A DNA stretch of 64,000 nt, taken from assembly GCA_033725935.1 (NCBI GenBank), contig MU867118.1:62001-126000 (forward strand). Reading direction: 5' to 3'. A program made the position numbers and the translations under genes. The notes beneath the pieces were generated by a model. It was not told the DNA's origin. It saw only the letters and a list, made by a program, of their open reading frames with translations, and searched no databases. Origin of the DNA: Cladorrhinum sp. PSN259 (lineage: Eukaryota > Ascomycota > Sordariomycetes > Sordariales > Podosporaceae). Each line of letters starts with the position of its first letter. Position 1 is the first letter of the stretch. Below, in pieces: positions 23,724-35,304 of the stretch.

Positions 23724-26063
23724 CTTGTTGGCGGCAGGAGATGTCAAGGCTAGCTTGGGAAGGACGAGCGGTTGTGTTTCTGAGGGAAGTAGGCCGAAAT
23801 ATTATGCGTCAAAGGCATAGATGTCAATGAGGTTTCAGAGGATATCTAGAATATATCTTTGATAGGTGGTGTGGTGTTGATGGAAGAGAAGAATGGGTTG
23901 TGCAGATCTTTCGCAGAAGATGCCGAAGGTATTATAATCTGCAGCAGGTGGAAGAGTGCCGTGTGAGATCGCGGGGTACTCCGCGCGGAAATTTTAAGAA
24001 CGATGATGTCGGATGGGAAGTCACGATCGCTCCTTCCTCGCAGACAATAAGCTGGAAACTTGACAGCCACTGGCCACAGGCCTTTCACAGCTAAAACCTG
24101 GTACCAGTAAATAATGGTTTCCCCGGCGCCTATTCTTTTGCTGCGCCAAATATGGTCACGCGGTAATTATAAAAAAGGACTGACACGATGAGGCTCAGGT
24201 GATGCGTCAATGTTTCCTCATGAAGCTGATGAATGAGATGAACAGACATAGGAAGGAAGGACCTCAATGACTTTATTACCACAATACCACATACTCTCCG
24301 GGACATTCTATCCGCTTCATGTTGCAGATTTGTTCCATTTTCGGAAGTTTGAAGCAGGGAGACAATAGAGCGTCTTCATTGTTATCTGTAGTGTCATGGG
24401 GGAATTGGAAACATCATGTCTCACTCGGCCGAGCAGATACAATAAATCAGACGGAGGTCGGAGAAGGGCCTTTTCCTCGTCTCCCCCGTCTCCGCCGCAA
24501 AGAAATATCTCGCATGACTACCGGTTTCAGTGTTAAGATTAAAAATGAATGATGCAAAAACCGTCGATTAGGGTACCCGCTTCCCCCGTATTCCCCAGGT
24601 TCGAGGCGTCAACAAGGGGCCTCCTGACCAAGAAGGACCCCCACTCAACTTAAAGTCAACTGCCACAGATGCACATGCACATGCACATGCACCCGACACG
24701 AAACCTCCCAGCATGTCAAGTAACACGCTCGGTTACTCAACATCATCAAGCTTCAGTATTGAGACGGATAATAACTGGATGTTCGATATTTCATTGCAAT
24801 TTGGAAAATAATCCCGCGGCGTATTTCACTTTCCCAAACCGGATGAGGTTGAAAGAGAACATCTGGGGGGAAAATTCCAGCAAGATTTCTACCTTTTCAG
24901 GGTTGTGTTTCCTGCATCCGGTCCCTAATTCCATCAAAACTGACAACCTTCGTGCCGAAAGACGCCGCCACCATACTCAGGTCATCTTGGTTTGAAGCTA
25001 CGGACGTCCCGACCGCTTCAAGACGCCACAGAAAGGGGTGACGTCAGTGTCATCCTTGAGGAATCCACGTAAACTACAGCTTTAGAATAAACGGATCAGA
25101 TGTCTTCTTCTTCTTTTTCATTCGTATTGCCTCAATTTGTAACAGAAGCCCCGAGACAACGACTGGACCGTGGCCAATCACGATGCATTGGTTATCAGAC
25201 ACTCGGTTTCACTTTGATCCCAACTGTTGTGAAACCATAATTCTAGTTGATGATTCCAGAACATGTGCTGGAGCCACTTGTTGCTCACCAATCCGACATC
25301 CATTCAGTTCCATTGTCAAGGGCTGCTGGGCATCCGATCTTCACTTGCTTCCTCAGCTGATACGATACCGCTCCAATCGGTCCCTACATACGGACGTACC
25401 ATGTCCTGTTTGCATCGTACCAAAAGTTTATTTGTGAATGGGATTTTGCAAAATATATGCAACTTTAGGAGTTACAGGGTCAGGAGCCTCTTGTCACTAA
25501 AAGAGCCGTGTAGATAGAGGCACAACCCGTAAACTCCGTCAACATCTCCGACCATGGATGTGGTTTTTCAGAAATCCCAAACCGGAGACGGCTTACTTGC
25601 CGAGTGTTACACATTACTGGCCCTCTGAAAATACTGGACGGACTCGGAAGAATTTGCATTTCAAGTGTGCTATGGAAGGGAAGAAGACAGCTTCAAGTTG
25701 CTTGCTAATGTTGACGTTCGGTTCAGGGGTTCAGGGGCTGTTTGCCAAGGAAATGGATGCCAAGTTCCCAAAATCCTCTGTCAACGATGAGCAGCCGCCA
25801 GGCAACCGATCAACGGCCCGTGGGTCTGGCAGGCTGCAGCGCGGAATTAATGGGGTCACATGCTTTCGCTCCTTCTTTCACACGTCAACCGTGATTAGCG
25901 TTCCTTGGCACAATTAATCGCAGGCTTCCAGCGCACTGCCGACCACTGAATGCAGGCAGCTTTGACCCCTCCAGCGCGTCGCGCGATCCAGCGATTGCGC
26001 TTAAATACAGCATCTTTGCGACTTTGTTTTCCAGCAGTATTCAAGCGATCCATCACATCCAAC
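23724..26063. other. Intergenic region, 2.3 kb
   Basis: This is a divergent region between the MFS gene and the polynucleotide kinase gene. It has a short (GCACAT)n microsatellite near 24670-24692. No other gene is recognised. The last 114 bases may encode an N-terminal extension of the next gene. Confidence 0.5.
24670..24692. repeat. Microsatellite (GCACAT)n
   Basis: Nearly four tandem copies of GCACAT occur in non-coding DNA. Confidence 0.75.
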
Positions 26064-27814
26064 ATGTCGCCCTTAAAGAACCCAGATGCGACAACAGTAA
26101 GCGGCAGGAAACGATCGGCACCCGACAGTCGTCCCATCTCCCCGCCTCTGGTGAAGCGCAAGACAGCACAGCCGGCGATCTCGAGTAAGTCGCATACCCA
26201 GGCGGCCAATTTCTTGCTCTGATCTAAAGACTGACATGTCCTCTCTTACTCACAGAAAGCGCGGTGGCCAACTTCTTCACCCCGGCATCCCAAAAACCCA
26301 AAGAACCGACCGTCTGGACCGAACGAAGCCCCTCCAAAGACACACCCGCCACGCTGCTCGTCGCCAAATACGTATCCCCAGTTACAGAGTCATCTGATAA
26401 GGAAAAACAGGATTCACAAATCAAGAGACGGAAAATAGCTGCGTTCGACTTGGTACAAAGACCTCTTTTCTGTCTCATTGCCGCATCGTTTGCTCACACG
26501 GAGGGAAACACAGGACTCAACACTGATCACCCCCGCCTCCGGTAAAAAACACGCCGACGGCCCAGGTGACTGGAAATGGTGGCACCATTCAGTCTGCCCA
26601 AAGCTCCGTGAGCTTTACGAGCAAGAGTCTGTCTCCACTCCCCGTCTCTCTCTCTCTCTCGGGCCTTCCTCTCTTTCGGTAACTAACCAGTTTTGTGTTG
26701 TGTCTCTAGCTACCAAATAATAATATTCACAAACCAAGGAGGTCTAACCCTCCACCCGGACCCCAAATCGTCCTCCTCAAAAACCCCAAAATCCCACGCC
26801 GACCGCGTAGCCCACTTCAAGAAGAAATGCAACTCTGTCCTACCGGCTATTGGTATTCCTGACATGACACTCTACGCAGCTACCGGAAAAGATATATTCC
26901 GAAAACCAAGAACAGGAATGTGGGACGAGATGCTCAAAGATCTAGAGCTGAAACAGGAAGAAATCGACCTGGCTGAAAGTTTCTTCGTGGGTGACGCGGG
27001 CGGGAGGATAGCTACCACCACCGTCGCTGCGACTGCTGGTGTATTGGGCAAAGCGAAAGCAGTCACGATACCAAAGGACTTTAGTTGTTCAGACCGAAAC
27101 ATGGCGGCGAATATCGGGATCAAGTACCTTACCCCCGAACAGTTTTTTCTCGGGGAAACGGAAGAGAGGAAGTGGGTTAGGGATGTTGATTTGGAGAAAT
27201 TTGGGTTTAGTGAAGATGAAGACATGAAATGGGAGAAGAAATATGAGAAAGAGATGGTATTGTTCGTTGGACCGCCGGGAGCAGGGAAGAGTACTTTTTC
27301 CAGCAAATATTTAAGTCCATTGGGGTATGAGCGGGTCAATCAAGATTTGTTAAAGACTAGGGACAAGTGTATAAAGGTTGCGGGGGAGGCGTTGGTGGGT
27401 GGGAGGTCTGTTGTTATTGGTAAGTTTTTTTTATTTTATATTTTTTACTCTCCCCCTTCTCTCTATTTGTGTTCTTACTGACTGGTGGATGCAGACGCAA
27501 CGAATCCAGACCCCGACACCCGTTCTCAGTGGATCGAACTAGCAAAAAAGCACAAGACGCCCGTTCGATGCGTCTGGTTCAAAACGCCCTTGGAGCTGTG
27601 TCTGCACAATGACGCTGTTAGGGGATTGAACAGGACGAAAGAACATAATCCTGAGGCGAGGGGTTTGTTACCCGGTATAGCCTTTAATGGCTTCAAGGCG
27701 AGATTTAAGGCGCCTAATAAGGAGAAGGAAGGGTTCGAGGAGGTCGTGGAGGTTGAGTTTAGGTTTAGGGGGAGTAGGGAGGAGTATGAGGTATGGGGGA
27801 GGTATTGGGTGTAG
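26064..27814 (+). CDS. pnk1: Polynucleotide kinase 3'-phosphatase (PNKP/Pnk1)
   Basis: Five exons, 26064-26184, 26256-26452, 26514-26626, 26710-27419 and 27495-27814, encode 486 residues. The third donor (GTCTGT) is weak but is the only in-phase choice; the intron has an ACTAAC branch-like site. The phosphatase domain shows the HAD motif FDLDSTLI, formed exactly across an intron, FTNQGG, and the PRTGMWDEM segment. The kinase domain has the P-loop GPPGAGKST and VVIDATNPDPDTRSQW. There is no FHA domain, as is usual in fungi. PNKP restores 5'-phosphate/3'-OH DNA ends in single- and double-strand break repair. A basic SGRKRSAP stretch and KRRK near the start could direct it to the nucleus. The frame is open upstream to an ATG at 25950 (see findings). 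Confidence 0.9.
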
Positions 27815-28215
27815 GACTCGATGAGCATCATCACGTTGCGTAATTTTCCAGCAAACATTATGCAATGGTGTCCGTTTGTTTTTTCCATGGTATTTTAGAT
27901 TCTCGGTTTCTACACAATATCAGTATACTGAAATGTCGCGAGGCAAAATGGTCTATAGCACATACCCTCTTCATTCTTCTTGTTTCATGTACGTCGTCTG
28001 TACCTTTCCAAATTTCGGTGTTCAGGCACTAAAGTCGAGACAATTTTTTTTTTTTGGGGGGCCGCTTTACCGTTTCAAACGGCTTAAGCATGGAGACGAG
28101 CCTGGATATAACTCGCAAAGATCATCCATCACTGACTCTGATCCCCTTGCGCACCGTGCTTTGTGTCCTTTTCCTTGTTTTTGCTGTACATCAGTTTTTG
28201 CCTGCACTGGTGCCC
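27815..28215. other. Short convergent intergenic region
   Basis: About 400 bp lies between the 3' ends of two convergent genes. A T/G homopolymer stretch is at 28046-28061. Nothing else is seen. Confidence 0.55.
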
Positions 28216-29604
28216 TCACTTCTTGGTTCTCGCCCTCTTTGCTGCGCTCCCAGGACGAGAAGATGCCATCCTCGCCAGCTCATCACGGGCGTCGCCTCCT
28301 CCTCCTGTCTCTGCATCTGCCACGCCTGTTTCCGTAATTTTGTTCACGGTCTCTGTCCTGGCTAAGGAAGGACTTGCTTGCCGTTTAGTTCCCCGTGGTC
28401 TGGTGGGGTTTGTGGCCTTACACGTCTTGTTCGCTTTGGTGCTTGTCTTCTGGGTAAGAGAGGCTAACAATGTTGAGGTATGAGTGACGGCGCTCGTGGA
28501 TGGTTGACGGGGAGGCGGAGCACCGGAAAATGCGATCAAAGGCTGTCTAGAAGGAGGAGCGGCGATAGGAACGGGAACTGCTGTCCAGCGCGTGGGTTTC
28601 TGAGGGTGGCCGGGATGAAAGGATTGGTGGTAGACTGGTGCGGCCGTCGTCTTTGGCTCCCAGTTCTCAGCGACCTCCTGGGATTTTTGAGTTTGGAAGT
28701 AGCTCGTGGAGGCGACTGTCTCCCATTCCCCGCTTACAGTGATCATCCTGGACACCTGGAGTTGGTAGTCGGCGGGGACATAATTCTCCTGCCTTGAACC
28801 GGTCTCCTGCCTTGGATAGGTTGTGCCCCTCGGGTGTTGCTCGGGTTGAACGTGAGCGTAAAACCCCCAAGTCCCCTGTTCACGCTGGGTATGAACGCCG
28901 CCGGTCTGTCCACCCGGCGGGGGCGCAGGGAGGTTGTGTGAAGCGAGTCCATCCTCCTGTTTGAGACGAGCGACTCTGGTATAGGCGGCTGGTGCAGGAG
29001 GAATGATGATGGGAGGAAGCGCCTGCTTTTTAGGACGAAGAGCCGAGAGGGGTAAAATCGGTTTCTTCCACTCTGTCCCTTGCTGCTCTTTCAACTGCTG
29101 TCGCTTCTTGGCCTTTGATTTCTGAGAATGATACCCAATCTTGGGAAGCCAAGCAGGGACTTGGTCGATCGCTGGAAGTTCGTACTCAGGGACGTGTTGC
29201 CAGGGAATATTGTAGGATTTCTTCTTGGTCATGAGATGAAGGCGACTGGAGGCCCGGCGGGCCTGGAGTATCATGTCTTCATCTGGTTCAAACGGCTCCA
29301 TGTTGTCCTCGTCTCGATACATTGCGAAACTGAACGGTGGTGGGTTCAGTTTGCTTGTTGCTGCCCAAATTCTTGCTGCAGGGAAAAGTTGAGGACAAGA
29401 ATTTGGGAATGCCGGAGGAGCTGCTTCTGCGGGCGAGCCGATTTTTTTGGGTGGGAGGAACCAAGTTTCTTGAATCACCGAATTTCTTGCCGATTGACAA
29501 CACTCAGTCGCAAACTCAGGTTTGAGGTTGGTGTTATGGTTGGCGGGAGGGCCACAAGAATCCCGTGGCAGGAGTCCGCGCAGACAGGCCCAAATGCCTA
29601 ACAT
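28216..29604 (-). CDS. Uncharacterised basic, proline-rich protein
   Basis: An open frame of 462 codons without an evident intron. I do not recognise the family. Up to residue ~94 the translation is Cys/Pro-rich and not very protein-like, so translation may instead start at the ATG at 29320-29322 (MYRDEDNMEPFEPDEDM...), giving 368 residues. After that come an acidic N-terminus, a segment with SYNIPWQHVPEYELPAIDQ and a Lys-rich stretch (HSQKSKAKKRQQLKEQQ). Long Pro/Gln/Thr-rich disorder follows, ending in the basic motif KRARTKK that could act as a nuclear signal. The composition suggests a disordered nuclear protein, but that is inference only. Confidence 0.5.
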   Translation of the reverse strand: MLGIWACLRGLLPRDSCGPPANHNTNLKPEFATECCQSARNSVIQETWFLPPKKIGSPAEAAPPAFPNSCPQLFPAARIWAATSKLNPPPFSFAMYRDEDNMEPFEPDEDMILQARRASSRLHLMTKKKSYNIPWQHVPEYELPAIDQVPAWLPKIGYHSQKSKAKKRQQLKEQQGTEWKKPILPLSALRPKKQALPPIIIPPAPAAYTRVARLKQEDGLASHNLPAPPPGGQTGGVHTQREQGTWGFYAHVQPEQHPRGTTYPRQETGSRQENYVPADYQLQVSRMITVSGEWETVASTSYFQTQKSQEVAENWEPKTTAAPVYHQSFHPGHPQKPTRWTAVPVPIAAPPSRQPLIAFSGAPPPRQPSTSAVTHTSTLLASLTQKTSTKANKTCKATNPTRPRGTKRQASPSLARTETVNKITETGVADAETGGGGDARDELARMASSRPGSAAKRARTKK

Positions 29605-32600
29605 TTTGTCATGTTAGTGAGGACTTCTTATAATGATATAAAACGAGAAAAGAAACTTGACATACCGAGTAACTTCAAATTTTCTTAGTCCTTGCCCGAT
29701 ACTAAGAGCCCTCACAGGCTCAATGGTTTTCGGCAAGAGTGAATGATGTGGAGATTACATGATGTATTGTGGTTCAGACGATTTTTACTTTCTGGATCCT
29801 GCGAGTGAAATCTTTCTCCCTTATTTTGGTCGGATTTTTAAGCTCGTGGAAAAAGTTTTGATGTTGGCCCGGCACACGGCGTAGGTAGGGCAACCCCTTC
29901 ATATTGAAGGCGGTGGAGTGGAAATGCGCGCATTGAAGCAGGGTTGTGGTTTCAAAGTTTTCGACGTCCGGTAGATAGCCGCTCAGATTTTGGCGGATGA
30001 TGACAGCTGTGTGCGGGCAATGTTTACAATTAAAATAAATAAATAAAGAGCTCACTGGTGTGGATGCAAACATGCGTTTTGCGGGGTTCCACTTCACAAC
30101 TGTCATTGCGGGATGCTGCATGAAGTTCCGGCAGTTGGTGTGATGGAAGCAATGCCATCGAGGAGAATGATGTTTATTCGGCCCGTGCCGACGGTTGTCA
30201 GTTCAACCACCATGCCGAAGACTTGGCCGGGAGTCCGAGAAGGGGATCGGCCCTACCCGGAGGATTGCGGAGTCTTTGAATGGACTTGGATCCTCCATTT
30301 TCTTGACTCTTTCTTCGGTCCTTCATGGCACCTACTAGGCCACCACTCAAGACTTGATGGTTACAGTGAGGGATACTGTGACATTGGACTCTCCTGACAA
30401 TCCAGAACGGGCCGTCCCGTCAAGTCGGGAAACGACAGCATGACAATCTGTTTGCGGTGATGACAGCGACCACAACACATAGCACCTTCCGCGAAGGGTT
30501 GCACGCAACATATATGCCTGCATATGTCAAACAGCCTCAAAATGTGTCAAAAAACCACCATCGTATCATCTTCGGGCCAGACACTGGGCACCTCGAGATG
30601 ATCAGCACCCCGACAGATTGGATGATGGATCCCCAACTGACCTGGAAGACATCCTGAACCATCTACAGGCAAAGTACAGTAGCATCCTAGAGGAATAGCA
30701 AGACCTTCACATGCAGAACATGCACATGCTGCGTCTCTTGAACAATATCACGGCCCACCCATCATTATATGCAGTGGTAAGCTGCTATCTGGGTATCTCG
30801 GGTTCCTAATATATCTGGACCCCGTTCCAGCAGTTTGGGTCGATAGGCGAGCATGTTTGCATGGAGATCATTTTCATGGATGGTATGCCTAAAATGTTTA
30901 AAAAGAGAGTGCATAAGGAGGGTGAGATAGCCCGAAAAGGCAAATATTCACATGCTCTTGACAAAGATATCTTGCAGATACCTTGTCCTGACATACGCGT
31001 CCCTTGACAAGAGTTTCCAATTTGAAGATAGTATCACCATGATTTCAGTCTAGAAGGATGAAAAAAATATTGTTGAGTTTCGAGCCTGCATCCGTTCATT
31101 TCAATTCCGTGGATGCCCAGGACACCAGCTGTTCCACTTCTCCACACTCAACCTCCAACAATTCTCATCAACCTTCCAAGTTGGTAAACCCTGGGAATAA
31201 ATTCCAGCCTGTCACGCCTGATGATGGAGCTGAATCCATCGCCCGAGGCCAGATGTGGGAACTCGACCAACCCTTGGTGTCCGCTGTATATCTCGGCAAT
31301 TGCGGGGTGCATATCTGATGAGTTTCCGAATTGGGAAGGTAGGACTTAACCTTCGGTGTTCTAGAATGGATTCATCAATGTTTGCCTCCGATCCGTGTGA
31401 TCCACGAGAGGATTTTTTCCACTCTGATTTACTATCCCTTGATCCCACAAAGCCGTCAATGCCCGTTTTCCCCAGATATCAAGTCGAATAGATGTGTCAG
31501 AAAACCATGGGCGAGAGACACTCTCGCAATCTCGAAATGAAGCACCGAGACAATCGCAGCTTTTGCGGGCCGGGGAATGTGTGAAACAGTGGCGGGGGAG
31601 TACATAGCATCGGAGCAGTCCTCCAAAGCTTCTTTTCTTTGCATATTTGCGTACCTGCTGCCAATGCCCGCACAGCGTAGCTGCCACATGCAAACCCTCC
31701 AAAATCCCGATAAGATAGAACCCCCACCCGAAGAAGAAGGTGGGATTGACGTCAGCAGTATCGACATCTTGGCCTTTTCATTCGCTCCAGTCTTGCATGT
31801 GGATGATTGCTTCCCATGTTTCCTTCCCTCCCGACACTTTCCCCAGCGGCGAGTGGGCGGGGGAGGTGGTCGGGTGGCCAAGGATTTCGTCCCATCCTTT
31901 TGCCCCTCCAGATGTGAGACCGTTCATTGGCCAATTCCACCTCATGTCTTTTTATCTGCATCGGTGCCTCCCATTCTGGGGATCTGTGGCCGCCGTTGGC
32001 GACAGGGAATCCAGGGAGGATTATCCCGATTCAATGCTCTTGGCTGGTGATCCTTGTTCTCGAACGCACCGATTCTGTGGTCCGCCACCATGCCGGTCTT
32101 CTGGCATCCCCCAGAGGGAGCACAACGGCAGGCTAGCTGCGTAAAAGACCCGCCGGGAGTAACACCGAACAGTGCAACTCGAAGTTACCTTCTATCGCGC
32201 CCGTCGCATGTTTGGCTCGTGGTTCGTCCATTGATCGTCTAGTGACATCCACTCGCTCTCGCTTCAAGATATCCTTTTTAGGTTGGGGCTGGTACGTACC
32301 TGCATCCGCGGCTATCGCCGAGGTTGTGGGCTTTTATCAAAAACCCTGTCTCACCTTATCTCTGGATATGTTGTCTCTCTGGACGCACCGCCGATCCATC
32401 TATTAAAGTTCCACGGTCCCGCCCTTCACTCATGTCGCATCAGTCGTCGAACTCGCACCGGCCTTTTTGCTAAGTTGCCGCCGCCGACCGTTAACTTCCC
32501 ACCTCAACCGTCCACGAACCATCTCGTTGGTAGCGTGGCTGTTTCTTTTTTGTGTGGAAGCACTGTCAGCCAGATCTTCCTCCGTCTTGCTCCCCATCTC

Positions 32601-32624
32601 GACCTCTGATCATCCCTCACCACC
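29605..32624. other. Intergenic region, 3.0 kb
   Basis: Only short overlapping frames on both strands, none recognised. The last ~450 bp are probably promoter and 5' leader of the nucleoside transporter gene. Confidence 0.5.
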
Positions 32625-34551
32625 ATGGCCTCCCACGACAACATCGAGCCCAAGGCTCCTGCGTACAGCGAGATTGCGCCCGGCGAGCTCAAGGAACAAA
32701 AGAGCTCCAGCACCGAGAACGGTTTCCCGGACGATAAGGAGGGCTCGGGTGCCGTTGCGCAGTATGGTGTTGATCCCGAGAAGCAGAGCAGCCATGTTGG
32801 CTCGCTGAGGGGAGAGGAGTCTGTCCAGCAGCGCGGCCCTATCTACCGTGCATTCATTGCTCACTGGAAGATTGCCGCACAAGTTGTCCTGTTTAAAGTC
32901 ATGACCGCGTCAGTATTTCATGCAAGTAACAGCAGATGGCGATGTTTGAGACTGACCCGCGAATAGATGGTGGATTTATGGTCTCGTCAAGTATCGCGAT
33001 ACACCGGGCAAGGGATGGCTGATTCCATCCTTGATCTACATCGCTCTTCTTCTCCGCCTCTTCTTCAACTTTGTGCCCTCATCCCTGGTGATGCGTCCCG
33101 TGCGCACCGTCTGGAAGCTTACCGCCCTTAAAATCTACGACAGAATCCCGGCAAAGCTGCACAAGCCACTGGCTGCCGTCGTCGCTATTGCTGCCTTCCT
33201 GATCGGTACTTTTGTCCCTGAAGAGACCGGTGACAACACCCGTGCGAACCGCGCCATCTCCGTCTTTGGTCTGATCGTCTTGCTCTTTGTCTTAACCGTC
33301 ACTTCGCGCGACTGGAAGCGTATCCCATGGCACACAGTCATCGGCGGCATGCTTTCGCAGTTCATCATTGCCGTTTTCGTCCTGCGCACCAAGGCCGGTT
33401 ACGACATCTTCAAGTTCATTTCGGATATGGCTCGCCAGCTTCTTGGATTCGCCGCTGATGGGTTGACCTTCTTGACTGACGCTGATTTCGCCGCCAGCCC
33501 CTGGTTCTTCACTGGTGTCATTCCCGCCATCATCTTCTTCATCGCCCTCGTGCAGATGCTGTACTATATCGGTTTCCTCGGCTGGTTCATTGGCAAGCTC
33601 GCCACCTTCTTCTTCTGGAGCTTGAAGGTTTCTGGTGCCGAAGCTATTGTCGCGGCTGCCACTCCCTTCATCGGCCAGGGCGAGTCTGCCATGCTGATCC
33701 GTCCCTTCATGGACCACCTCACTCTTGCCGAGATCCATCAGATCATGACTTGCGGTTTCGCTACCATTGCCGGTTCCGTCTTGGTTGCCTACATCGGTAT
33801 GGGTCTCAACCCCCAGGCCCTTGTCTCCTCCTGCATCATGTCCATTCCCGCCACCCTCGCCGTTTCCAAGATGCGTTACCCCGAGACTCAGAAGCCCATC
33901 ACCGCCGGCAAGGTCGAGGTTCCCAAGCACGAGGAGGATGAGAAGACTGTCAACGCTCTCCACGCTTTCACCAACGGTTCTTGGCTCGGTCTCAAGATTG
34001 GTGCCACCATTGTTGCCTGTCTTTTGACCGTCATTGCCTTCGTTGCCCTCGTCAACGGCTTGCTGGGCTGGTGGGGTGGATACTGGGGTCTCCACGACGA
34101 GTACAAGCTCTCCCTCCAGCTCATCCTTCGTTACCTCCTCTACCCCGTTGCTTGGCTCCTTGGTGTTCCCAAGCAGGATCTCCTCAAGGTTGCTGAGCTC
34201 ATCGGTATGAAGATTGTCGTCAACGAGTTCGTCGCTTTCAACTCTCTTGCTACTCTTGAGCCTTTCATGAGCATGGCTCCCCGCTCCAAGCTAATTGCCA
34301 CCTATGCTTGCTGCGTAAGTTTTTTTCCTCTTCAGAAGGTTTAATGGTAAACAGTCAACTAACATTAATAATAGGGCTTCGGTAACATTGGTTCCCTCGG
34401 TATTCAGATCGGCGTCCTCTCCCAGATCTCCCCCAGGCGCTCTGGTGATGTCGTCCGCGTCTCAATCTCTGCCTTCTTCTGCGGTGTTCTTTGCACCTTG
34501 ACTTCTGCCAGCGTTGCCGGCATGTTGTTCACTGAGGACATGGCAGTTTAA
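32625..34551 (+). CDS. Concentrative nucleoside transporter (CNT family)
   Basis: Three exons, 32625-32908, 32967-34314 and 34375-34551, encode 602 residues; both introns (58 and 60 nt) are in phase, and the second has a CAACTAAC branch site. The ~90-residue cytosolic N-terminus is hydrophilic. CNT core motifs are clear: IGQGESAMLIRPFM and CGFATIAGSVL in the first inverted repeat, then KIVVNEFVAFNSL and CGFGNIGSLGIQIGVLSQ in the second. The NEFVA motif is the family hallmark. The protein should import nucleosides across the plasma membrane with a cation gradient (H+ is usual in fungi). Codon use is strongly biased to C-ending codons, suggesting good expression. The start has CACCATGG context. 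Confidence 0.92.
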
Positions 34552-35304
34552 AAAAAAACAGGAGAAAGAAAGAAAAAATAAATGTAGGGAAGTAAAGGGA
34601 TGATAAGCTTAGCGAGGAGTTAGTTGTACTGTGTTGTTGCTGTATATATTTCATGTAGAGATACCCTTTATTCCGCCTTGGTTAGGCGGATTTAATGCCT
34701 ATGTTAATGATATAAAGTTTAAATGACGTTTATTCTGAGAGTTGGGCGAAAGAGAAAAGTGCAGGTAACTGTAGGTTTGGGTCAAATGTCCATTCTTAAA
34801 GAGGGGGTGCGGAGTTATCGGCCAGCCTCTTTTGGAAACTGCTAGGCACACTCAAAGGCTGATCATTACACAATGGCGTGATTTTAGCTTATTTTGACTT
34901 CTTATTCAACTTGGTTAGTTGTTGAAGAGGTCGTCGGAGTTATATGCCCGTATGGGGTAAAAGGCATAATTCACTCCATTTATAATATGGAGTAACGTGA
35001 TGATTACTGTAGTTTTATTTCAAACTTTTATTTAACTTTACTTAGCAGGCGCAACAAAAGCCTCACTTCCCTTAGTCCAGCAATAAATTGCTAATGGTAA
35101 TGTTTGCTACTCCTCTGTCGACGAGTTGATATGTATTTTCTCCATCTGTCAGTACATTTGTGTTGGCAATGAAAACAACCAACAGCGTAGTAACTAGGTG
35201 GTTAGGTAGGCCAAAATGTCAGCAGCTGTCTGCCAAGCGGACCCCAACTTCCTCATACTACACCCGGCATTGGGATGGGATGGGATGTAAGAGAGGTAAA
35301 GGAC
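34552..35304. other. Intergenic region between the CNT gene and a DUF6594 pseudogene
   Basis: An AT-rich 3' flank of the transporter, followed by sequence that would hold the end of the DUF6594 gene. Just beyond 35304 on the minus strand, a frame reading TLLVVFIANTN resembles the usual DUF6594 C-terminus but is out of phase with the preceding exon. Confidence 0.45.

Noticed and set aside
29774..30121. 115-codon minus-strand ORF
   Set aside because: No recognised motif, no family resemblance, and no splice context that extends it.
31456..31881. 141-codon ORF in the intergenic region before the nucleoside transporter
   Set aside because: Several overlapping ORFs of similar length exist on both strands here; none shows a domain or biased codons.
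33292..34095. 267-codon ORF antisense to the nucleoside transporter
   Set aside because: It mirrors the codon-biased transporter exon; the long Gly/Asp/Glu-rich reading is a shadow of C-ending codons.
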